From Isoetes taiwanensis (taxonomy: Eukaryota > Streptophyta > Lycopodiopsida > Isoetales > Isoetaceae), in assembly GCA_021234155.1 (NCBI GenBank), contig JAJEKV010000023.1:10737141-10801140 (forward strand): a DNA stretch of 64,000 bases, written 5' to 3'. The position numbers were made by a program, and so were the translations under genes. Shown here piece after piece: positions 10,690 to 19,318 of the stretch. The notes beneath the pieces are model-generated. The model searched no databases. It saw only the letters and a list, made by a program, of their open reading frames with translations, and was not told the DNA's origin. Numbering within the stretch: position 1 is the first letter of the stretch; the number at the start of each line of letters is the position of its first letter.

Positions 10690-11133
10690 AAAATTTAACC
10701 CATGTCCTCATGGGTCGATCATAGGTCTACTGAAGCATTTAGATTTACTGAAGCATTTCTGCGATTCAAATCTCAGATAAAAAATAGCTCAACTCAAAAC
10801 TTCAGTTCGTGTGACAACTTACTCTCCCAAGATCATATTCCAATCTTACCAGCACCACCTTAGAGTACAATTGCTATCATCTTACTAAACATGCCACAAG
10901 AAAAACCTTACCTTCGACGTCGTCAAAATTTGCTTCTCCTAGCACCTTCATCCTAACTCCAAAGCATCTACATATGGCTCCTCCTTCTGAGGATACCATC
11001 TCCAAATGTTTTTAGAAGAACAATCATTAGCACCATCATATACCTTCACTTAATTTTAATCCACCTTGTTACACCCAAGGATCCAAACCTACAATCCATA
11101 ATTCACAATGTCAACACCCAAAGATCCATTATT
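10690..11133 (-). other. interior of the non-autonomous LTR element
   Basis: There is no ORF of note and no Gag, protease or reverse-transcriptase motif. A short direct repeat (TACTGAAGCATTT) occurs near 10730-10760. The segment presumably retains only packaging and priming signals. Confidence 0.7.
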
Positions 11134-11145
11134 GCTCTGATACCA
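11134..11145 (-). other. primer-binding site for initiator tRNA-Met
   Basis: On the (-) strand TGGTATCAGAGC lies two bases after the CA end of the 5' LTR. It is complementary to the 3' end of plant initiator tRNA-Met. Confidence 0.92.
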
Positions 11146-11147
11146 AC

Positions 11148-13529
11148 TGTGACGAGCCTGCCGAGTTGACCCTCCTGGCAACTCGGGATCTTGTCAATCT
11201 TGCACTAATTCTAGGTTGATATTATGGTGAAGAATTGAATCTTCCTTTTGCACAGTTGAAATTATATACTCCAAACTCAATGGGCAAATACTTATGAATT
11301 TAATGTAATTATGTGAAGTTAACATCCAAAGAGTTCACTATTACCCAGAAGCTTCGCTCAACCACGATCCCCAGCTATACTGCTGCCATCCCTTGCTCTT
11401 TCACTGCACATGCACTCACTGAGGTTAGTCCTCGTGACTAAGTGGGGATCCCTGGCTGCCTCTGCATGCATGGAAATACTCTGGAAATCTTGGATAAGCA
11501 CAAACACAGACGGAAAACCCTACGTGAGTACAGTGCTAAGACAATGAACATAATCCAGGGAAATACCAAACTCTGAGCAACAAAAGCAAAGAACATATCC
11601 AGAATAACAAAACATCAGAAACATAGCTCCGGGACAATGGAAAGCTCAGCCAGCCTACATGCAGGCCCTGTTAGCAGAGAAATGCCTAGCCAGCTCACAT
11701 TCCAAGCCCCATTGGCGGAGTTGGTGGGGTGAACCTCGTATGCCATACCCTTCCCAGCCCACGTCTGGCGCTGGAGGACCTCTTACCATGGAGTCACAGG
11801 AGTTGACGTACAACCTCACCAGGAAGCTATGCATGTGAGAAAGACACGCCTGGTGTCACAGAGTACAATAATACCACAGAGAATCAGAGATGAACATGAG
11901 CATGCCGGAGCAACCTAGGCCACCAAACCTAGAAAGAGATAACAAAATATCAAGACAACAGTGGAACAATGCAAAGACCAAGACGTGAAGTTCATTACAA
12001 TATTTACTAAACATGTGCCTAGATCTTGCCATTGCCGAGGCTGCCCATACAATCTAACCATGCCGAAGTAGCTAACTCATTGGTGAAGATCATGATCTCA
12101 ATCCAAACATGTGGAGGAAGTTACGAGCCTGACTGTCATTGATGTAGCTCCCATACCTATGTATGTTACTGATCAAGGAAAGATACTAACATCTTCTATA
12201 ATGAAAAACTTACCTCAAAATTATCCTCTCATGAGGAATACAACGTTCCATAACGTTTGTACTTTGAATCCATTAGCTATGATGCTCTTGATAAAATACA
12301 ATGCAACAACTTAGAAACTTACAGTTATGAACTCAGACTAGCAGTACTTCATGCTATAGCCATATTCAGAAACCTCCAAGCTTCACGTGGCTCTCCTTGT
12401 ACCAATGTGGACCCGTCTCAATCTCAATAACCCTTGATGTCAGATGACCGCTTATTCCTATTTCAAGATCCACATGCGAACTTGATGCTGAAATCCTTGA
12501 TTTGCCGAGGGGTCGTTGACGCTCTACATCTGTGCTAGGCTACTTCTCAGCATTAGCCCCATCTCCATGAGCTAAGAAAGATACTTTATCCCAATCCTTA
12601 GAATTTTACCATAGTTAGACAATTATTCAAACAATGCATATTCTTACTGCTTATAATTATTCTGCTCAGCTCTTCATGCTCCGATCTCCTCTGCTGTTAA
12701 GCCCAAATGCAACCCAATTCCATCCACGGCTACTTAGCTTTATATTAGGACATGCAAATAAATTGATAAAAGCAGCAAATACAAGACCAACAAGATAAAG
12801 CACAAAACACAAAATGACAAAAGCATAACATGAACACAAAATGGCGTTGGAGAGCTCGGTGCCGACCAGATGCAATCTAATTCTGCCTTTTTCTAAAGTT
12901 TCCATGCTGAATCGGTGCTCTTCATGTAATATTCAGCCATTCCTGACTTAAAATCAGCCTTACAGAGATGTTTCCAATCATTGATTATCTTCTCTAGCCT
13001 TATGAGTCTCTCACAAGTTCATAATCTATCATATTTGCATACAAAAATCATGTACAGACTAATCATGGCAGCTCATAGCACACCTCAATTGATCAAAAGC
13101 AAAATCCCACCTGAGAATTTTTTTGCACATAGACCTCTGGACCCCTTGCAATTGATTGCGCCTCCAAAGATCGTCTTCTAACTGCAGAAGAACATTCATA
13201 GTGCAGTCAATTCTAACTCAGCATCACTATTTATGTCATAACTTTTGCATACGGATGAATTTTGGCCTGGTGAGACCATTCCGGAAAGCTTACTTAGAGA
13301 CCTTTTAAGCAAAAGAAAAATCTTTAAAAAAGGATCTCGGCTCACCGAGATATGATGCTTCAAAGTTCGGGCTCCAAAACTGCCCAGAATTGCTCCCTGC
13401 CTTCATGCTCTGCAACAATCCTTTTTTCTAAGAGACAAAACCCTGAACTCATGCTGCATACATGTTATACATGTGTATATACTTACATAAGTACGTATAC
13501 TGGCCCATCAAGTGCCCAGGTCTGTTTCA
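11148..13529 (-). repeat. 5' LTR of the non-autonomous element
   Basis: This 2382-bp partner of 8260-10677 has the same TG...CA termini and is followed on the (+) strand by the TCAGG target copy at 13530-13534. Confidence 0.92.
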
Positions 13530-14130
13530 TCAGGCATGGTGGTAGTTACGTCAATCATGAGTGCCACTCCAAACCATATTGGGCAATTCCCATCATCAGG
13601 CCTGACTAACACAAAGTAGACCTCCTTGATGTCTTCGAAGGGATCCCATACTAGAAGATCAAACCACTTCGGGTTGGACACCTTGCTTCCCACCCACCAC
13701 TTGGAGCCATTGCTTGGACAAGCTTTCTTTGATGTGCTTGCTCCCTCAAAACCCTCCCACCTAGGCTATGGCAAGAAATCGTTTGTTAACCTTTCCACAC
13801 ATGGCTGTTCAGATTCTAGACATGCCACAAGCTTTTTCCAATGGTTGATTAGGGATTCCATGTAACTTTGCTTGAGTGTCGATCCGTGCTTTCCTTCTCG
13901 AACCTCTGCCCAGTGTGTTATGTAGTCCTGAATGGTCTTCACCAGCTGGCTAGAGTCTTTGATGTTTTTGAAAGGGGGAATTGGTTTTGGCTCACCTATT
14001 CGGAGAAGCACTTCACCCTTAGGGCACCTTTGCCACAACTCAATGCCTTGCACAAGCATCCACAACTTATCAGATGGCCTCCATTTATACTGATGAGTGG
14101 TATCCCATCTCTAACCCAGAACTTGAATTG
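13530..14130 (-). pseudogene. 5' part of an unrecognised coding remnant split by an LTR element
   Basis: One (-) strand frame runs from about 14113 to the insertion site with a single TAG at 13766-13768 (CCA TAG CCT, probably once CAG). The text includes KWRPSDKLW, LWQRCPKGEVLLRIGE, HWKKLVACLESE, KWWVGSKV and NPKWFDLLVWDPFEDIKEVYF. With 7994-8254 it makes a remnant of at least 260 codons. I do not recognise the family, and no nuclease or transposase motif stands out. Confidence 0.5.
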
Positions 14131-14439
14131 TAGTGGCTTAGTGTGCCCAGTCAACTGATCCTTACCCTCCAAAGCGTGGAAAAGTTACAAAGAAGCAGTG
14201 TTTAAAAATCTTTATACGCCTGTAACATGAGTCTATTTTGGCCACGTGGCACGATTTAGGTCGTCCATGTGGGGGAGACAAATTTGGGCCTTTTTTTTGG
14301 GGGAAGGGGAGGGACATTGGGACAATCTCAACCGTCGATCGGGCGGACAAATAGACGCCATAGTTTTATAATGTAGGAGGATTGTCCCAAGGCCAATTGA
14401 AGGCCAAGTTATATCGGTGCTAAATTACTCGTTCGCTTT

Positions 14440-15250
14440 CATGAGCAAGGCCAAGGGAACGGATAAGAAGGTTGCGCCCGTCAATTGCCAGAATCTGGGA
14501 TGGAAAGACCTGGAAGGCATGAAAGAGGGAGGCACTCTAACTTCTAGGGAGCTAGGCATGGAAATCTCTAGGGTGCGAGAAAAGCTCTTCGATACTGGGA
14601 TGTTCACATCCAATGTGTTGAAGAGCATAATGCACTTTGGTCAACAAGGAGGTTGAGAAAACGCCTGTGGATGACATGAATCAGAGTGAAACAGAGGGTG
14701 ATGAGTCAGGTGATCAGGAGAATGACATTGAGGACTCCCAGTTATGGACCCAAGTGAGCACATGAAGCTGATGCAGAGGGGCGCTCAGAAAATGGAAAGA
14801 TTGGCCCAGTACTATCCGTTAGGGATCAATCACAAAATGAAAATTGATATTAGAAGACTGAAGGTATGCACCGACAATGCCGTCTTGTTTAATCGCAGGG
14901 AGTTCAATCTAGTCCATATGCTGGATATCCTGAACTTAATGGTACGTCATCCTGTGGCGGATTTCGATGCCAGCTGACGTGATCCCTTTCAACAGAAAAA
15001 CCGGTGAAATGTTCAGTTGGAGCACGGAAGAGGAACTAAAAAGCAAAGACGTGAGGTTCTGGCTTGTGGATGGTCAGCACTTGGTGAGAGCAGCACAGAT
15101 GTTGCAGACCGAAAAAGATATCCCACAGAGGATTAAGAGCTCTATGGAAAGCAAGAGTATAGGGTGTTGTCAGCAAACACTTCACCCATCAAGCTAGAGA
15201 GCATCAGTCACTGCCAGAATACTATCGCTGCAAGTGCAAGCTATGTCAGG
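14440..15250 (+). pseudogene. decayed gene with ParB/DGQHR-like segment
   Basis: Protein-like text passes through three frames: SKAKGTDKKVAPVNCQN (14440-14640), an acidic linker (VEKTPVDDMNQSETEG, 14640-14755), then 14744-15150. The last part has RRLKVCTDNAVLFNRR, HMLDILNLMV, a frame change near 14970, DVIPFNRKTGEMF and RFWLVDGQHLVRAAQML. An N-R-x(n)-L pattern followed by a V-DGQH-x-AA motif resembles the ParB-like/DGQHR fold, which is a weak assignment. A possible splice donor (TCAG|GTACCC) at about 15250 precedes the palindrome array. A further coding scrap ending in a donor (KMEDFRKAMQ|GTTTGT) lies at about 15790-15894. No intact frame remains. Confidence 0.4.
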
Positions 15251-15284
15251 TACCCATTTTCACCATCTCCTAAACCCAAAGGAC

Positions 15285-15718
15285 ACTTTCTCGACTCGCG
15301 AGTCGAGAAAGTCCTCATGTCTTTTCCTCTGCAATCCAGAGGCCACTTTCTCAAGTTGCGAGTCGAAAAAGTCCTCATATTCTGTCCTCTGCAACCCAGA
15401 GGGAACTTTCTGGTCTCGTGAGTCGAGAAAGTCCTCATGTCTCATCTTATGCCACCCAGAAGGAACTTTCTCGACTCGCGAGTCGCGAAACTGGCCATCC
15501 AGAGGAAATTTTATCGACTCGCAAGTCGAGAAAGTGGCAGAGGATGAGATATGAGGACTTCCTCGACTCGCGAGTCGAGAAAGTGGCCTCTGGGTTGTAG
15601 AGGACAGGACATGAGGACTTTCTGGACTCGCGAGTCGAGAAAGTGCCCTTTGGTCTAGTTCTCTTGTCTAGGCTATGCAATCCAGAGGCAACATTCTCGA
15701 CTTGCGAGTCGAGAAAGT
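15285..15718. repeat. array of eight 28-bp palindromes
   Basis: The unit is ACTTTCTCGACTCG followed directly by its reverse complement, a perfect 28-bp palindrome. Copies start at 15285 (perfect), 15345, 15405, 15465, 15508, 15557, 15617 and 15691. Spacing is exactly 60 bp for the first four, then 43, 49, 60 and 74. Spacers share CCTCATGTC and CTCTGCAACCCAGAGG words. In the right half the spacers run in the opposite orientation, so the whole array is itself roughly an inverted repeat centred near 15500. It lies between two scraps of the ParB/DGQHR-like gene, perhaps in an intron. Confidence 0.9.
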
Positions 15719-15899
15719 CCTCTACTCTAGTCCTCTGTTTGAGTGTCAGTCGACTAACTTGAATCTTATGTCTGGAGCCCCTATCCCGACCAAATAATAC
15801 ATGCAAGGCAGTAATGGAAGGCATTGGGATGTCTGCAACGGCCAACAGGAAACAAGGCGCCTTCAGAAAAATGGAAGATTTTCGAAAGGCTATGCAGGT

Positions 15900-16488
15900 T
15901 TGTACTTACAGAGGGCCAGCAAGATGATTTGCATGTCCTTTTGCCTTAAAAAAGCAAGGTCCCTGAAAAAAATGGGAATTGCATGTGTCCCTCTTTAATG
16001 TAATGCGACTTCATATAAGATTTAATGCACACATCAATAAAATTTAGAAGCAAAGCACTCGAAAACACCAATAGGCATATTTTGCATACCTTTGTTTGAG
16101 ATTTGTGTCCCTAAAATCTGGACAAACAGAAAGAAAGCTGGAAAATTACCAAAATACAATATGCCGAAAGTAAGCAGCTCAAAAGAGCACATAAAAGAGT
16201 GGATACATGTTGTAGTAGCTCTACCTGCATCGAAAAGTTGCGGAAGCACACTGATGACTACTCCAATGGTAGGCCTGGACGCAACTGCAGAATTTTGTAA
16301 CTGGTTTTCCTGAACATTTTTTTCTGAATAGCAAACACCGGAAGGAAGGAAACTGAAATTAGTCGAGCCCTAAATTGCCAGAATCCAGACTGTAAACCTC
16401 TGAAGCAAATAAGGAGAATAGCATCTGAAAACAATAGCGAAGGCCCAGTTTTAATGGCTGTTATTTGTGATTGTAGTTGACAATGCAG
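15900..16488 (+). other. intron-like or intergenic interval
   Basis: The sequence is AT-rich with no convincing gene. One weak 73-codon frame (16092-16313) has no recognisable motif. The interval separates the two possible exons of the decayed gene. Confidence 0.3.
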
Positions 16489-16629
16489 GTCCCAGAACTC
16501 ATGTCGGCTACACGAGGATCAGAAGAGATGGACCTGCATCTTTTCTCTCATCAAGACGTCGATTCATGCAATCTCCAAGTTCCGACGGACATCCCTTCGA
16601 GTCCGATTAGGCAACAAACAGTGAATTGA
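16489..16629 (+). pseudogene. possible terminal exon of the decayed gene
   Basis: After TTGACAATGCAG (acceptor-like) a frame of 46 codons, encoding VPELMSATRGSEEM and so on, runs to TGA at 16627-16629. The composition is codon-like and polar, and the family is unknown. It is linked to 14440-15894 only by proximity and strand. Confidence 0.3.
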
Positions 16630-17029
16630 ACATTTCTTTTTTTCCTATTATCTGTCGCTTTCATCCTCATTCCTTTCAACTAATCCATCTAAGCCATTAA
16701 TTCTATATACTCATAGAATATTCCATGAAATCCAGGGTTGCCTTTCGGCAACCAAAAAAGCATAGGCCTATGAATGTAATGGGTTCACACAGAGAGATTG
16801 CCGTGGGACTGCTGAAACTTGCTGAACTTGGGCTGAACAAAAAAATAAAATAAAAAATTCAGCCCCGCAATGAGATGGATCATTTGTCGCAATTTGGAGC
16901 AGCATTGAATCAGCAGGTTATATCCGCTGACCCAAAATACTATCATGTGAACGGTCCATAACGAATACCCTTAAAACCATTAGGAATCATGCAAAATTGG
17001 TTGCTGCAAGATTCATAATTTAACGGATC
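16630..17029. other. upstream region of the PPR gene
   Basis: The sequence is AT-rich and non-coding. It presumably includes the promoter and leader of the PPR gene. No clear TATA box at a convincing distance was identified. Confidence 0.3.
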
Positions 17030-18961
17030 ATGGGTACTGGTTTTCGTACCTTCGGCATTGTGAAGGCAGCCTCAAAACGAGATTCTTTGACACTCTTATG
17101 TAAGCAGGGCCTTCTCAAGGAAGCTATGGAGCTCGCAGACGACGCCGACCTAGATTCTGGCACATATGCATGTCTACTGCGTGGATGTGGTAGTATAAAG
17201 GCTCTGTCAGATGGAAAGAGGATCCATGCTGTCATCATCAGTCGTAATCTTGATCAGAATGTATTCCTAGGCAATCACCTTATCGAAATGTATCGTAAGT
17301 GCGAAAATTTATCAGATGCAATTTGGGTTTTTGTCCATCTAGTTAACAGAGGTGTTTTGGCATGGACTAGTATCATTTCTGCTTATGTTAACTATGGTAA
17401 GCATACGGAGGCTCGCAAGCTGTTTGTCCAAATGCACCTTGAAGGAGTTGAGGCAGATAAGATTGTTTTTATGACGATACTTAATGCATGTTTTCCATTC
17501 GACGCTTTAGAGGAAGCAAGGTTTATTCATAATCTTATAATCAGTTACGGACTTGCATTGGATCTTCTTGTAGGTTCTGCACTTGTAAATATGTATGGCA
17601 AATGTGGCAGTACCTTAGAGGCATGGAAGGTGTTTTCAAAAATGTCTCAGAGGGATGTTGTTCTGTGGACAACAATGATTGCTATCTGTGGGGAACATGG
17701 ATACTACAAGGAGGCTCTTGACCTCTTTCAAAAAATGCAATTGGATGGTGTTCCTCCAAACAAGATCACTTTTGTGGCAGTTTTGAATTCATTTGTTGTT
17801 TCTGATGACTTAGCAGGGGGTTTATTGATGCATGCCAAGATAAACAGTTACGGATTTGATACGGACATTATTGTTGGGAATGCCCTGTTCAATATGTACT
17901 GTAAGTGTGGTACAATGGAGCTCACACAAAAGATATTTCAAGATCTACATCAACGAGATGTGATATCCTGGAATATTTTGCTTGGTGCATGTGTTAACCA
18001 TGGAAAGTATAAGGATGCTCTCCTGTATATCCATGAAATGCTTTTGCAGCATGTGAAACCAAATCATATCACGTTTCTTGCGATGTTAGATGCATGCATT
18101 AGTTTAGCTGCTCTTGCCAATGGAAAAATGGTGCATGCTTCCATTGTAAAATTTGACTTTGAACTAGGTACTATTGTTAGAACGGCTTTGATTAACATGT
18201 ATGGTAAGTGCGGGGCTTTAGAAGATGGTTACATTGTGTTTCATAGAATGCATCAAAAAGATGTGGTAACATGGACTGCAATGATATCATTATATGTGGA
18301 ACACGGCCTTGGTAAGGATGGATTACGACTGTACAGACAAATGAGGGAGGAACGTATGAAGCCAGATCACTTGAGCTTTGTGAGCATCCTTGATGCATGT
18401 GTCTCACTGGCAGACTTAGCAGAAGGAGCGCTGGTTCATGCAGACATTGTTGATGCTGGCCTTGAAGCAAATGGACTTGTACAGTGTGCTCTCATCAACA
18501 TGTATGGAAAGTGTGGGAGTTTAGAGCTTGCACATAAGGTGTTCCATGGGATAGAACAACCAGATGATATAATATGGAATACACTAATCTCTGCCTATTC
18601 ACAGAATGGGTCTGCAAGGGATTCTTTTCAAGTCTTTCGATCTATGGTTGAAAAAGGATTGGAACCCAATGAGGTTACTCTTGTTGCCATTCTGTCTGCA
18701 TGCAGTCATGCAGGTCTTGTTCATGAAGGTTTCCAATTTTTTGTTTCATTTCCGATGGACTATAACATTACAGTAGCCGTTGAACATCATGGATGTATGA
18801 TTGACCTTCTTGGGCGTATAGGATGGATTGAGGAAGCAGAGGATCTTCTTCACAAGATGCCAATGGCAGCTGATGATATTGTGTGGATGGCTCTGTTCAG
18901 TGCATGTAGAATGCATGGACATGTGGAAACTGAGGCAATGCCCAAAATATCTACAAAGTAG
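17030..18961 (+). CDS. PLS-class pentatricopeptide repeat protein, truncated E region
   Basis: This is an intronless 643-codon ORF. An in-frame TAA at 17021 precedes the ATG, so 17030 is the first possible start. From about residue 40 it consists of PPR motifs arranged in modules of 101 residues. The landmark NMYGKCG (or a variant) recurs near residues 87, 188, 289, 390 and 491, and each is followed by a VFxxMxxRDVVxWTxMI segment. The C-terminus enters an E-type motif (DLLHKMPMAADDIVWMALFSACRMHGHVE) and stops early. PLS proteins bind organellar RNA one base per repeat and usually support C-to-U editing. A targeting peptide is not obvious. The stop in the E region suggests either loss of a DYW domain, with editing activity supplied in trans, or a recent pseudogene. 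Confidence 0.88.
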   Translation: MGTGFRTFGIVKAASKRDSLTLLCKQGLLKEAMELADDADLDSGTYACLLRGCGSIKALSDGKRIHAVIISRNLDQNVFLGNHLIEMYRKCENLSDAIWVFVHLVNRGVLAWTSIISAYVNYGKHTEARKLFVQMHLEGVEADKIVFMTILNACFPFDALEEARFIHNLIISYGLALDLLVGSALVNMYGKCGSTLEAWKVFSKMSQRDVVLWTTMIAICGEHGYYKEALDLFQKMQLDGVPPNKITFVAVLNSFVVSDDLAGGLLMHAKINSYGFDTDIIVGNALFNMYCKCGTMELTQKIFQDLHQRDVISWNILLGACVNHGKYKDALLYIHEMLLQHVKPNHITFLAMLDACISLAALANGKMVHASIVKFDFELGTIVRTALINMYGKCGALEDGYIVFHRMHQKDVVTWTAMISLYVEHGLGKDGLRLYRQMREERMKPDHLSFVSILDACVSLADLAEGALVHADIVDAGLEANGLVQCALINMYGKCGSLELAHKVFHGIEQPDDIIWNTLISAYSQNGSARDSFQVFRSMVEKGLEPNEVTLVAILSACSHAGLVHEGFQFFVSFPMDYNITVAVEHHGCMIDLLGRIGWIEEAEDLLHKMPMAADDIVWMALFSACRMHGHVETEAMPKISTK

Positions 18962-18967
18962 AGATAT

Positions 18968-19220
18968 GTGATGCAGGAACCGTTTAAACACCATGCCATT
19001 AGAGTAACATACAGTAAGATAGAATACGAAGGGACTGTGCACGCTGGAGCAAGGAGAAATGTGCATTTGATATGTAAAGAACTCAATAGAAGACTAGCAG
19101 CAAAGAACAAGCTGCAGGAATTGGCTAACTGTGAAAGGTTAATATTCTATCTGAGCCAGCAATACAGCATGTTCGGTTTCGTCACTTGCCTGAAGGCTTC
19201 AGGCATGGCAGGTTACCTGC
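18968..19220 (+). pseudogene. possible degraded E+/DYW tail of the PPR gene
   Basis: Directly after the PPR stop, another frame reads RVTYSKIEYEGTVHAGA, then ICKELNRRLAAKN, then NCERLIFYL. This order resembles the W-x-E-V-x-x-x-VHxF, LxxLxxxLK and HSERLAIAFGL blocks of E+/DYW domains, but the conserved catalytic HxE and CxxC residues are not seen. It is suggestive only. If correct, a frameshift or stop detached the DYW region. Confidence 0.35.
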
Positions 19221-19318
19221 AGGTTAGTTCTGTCTTTGCATTTAACCTTTTTTCCTGGTTTTCTGAATTTTGTAGCTGTGTTTCCAACAGTGCTCTACCA
19301 TTTGAAGAAAATGCTTAG

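Larger units (their letters stand above)
8260..13529 (-). mobile_element. non-autonomous LTR retrotransposon with 2.4-kb LTRs and a 470-bp interior
   Basis: The element is bounded by TCAGG duplications. In (-) orientation each LTR begins TGAAACAGACC and ends GGCTCGTCACA. The primer-binding site follows the 5' LTR, and a purine-rich tract precedes the 3' LTR. The interior is only 10678-11147 and encodes nothing, so the element must depend on proteins supplied in trans. Its proportions (large LTRs, almost no interior) fit neither typical TRIMs, which have short LTRs, nor typical LARDs, which have kilobase interiors. Confidence 0.93.

Noticed and set aside
15285-15718. CRISPR-like array
   Set aside because: The repeats are palindromic, the spacers are related to each other and some run in reverse. 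The window is plant DNA with no cas genes.
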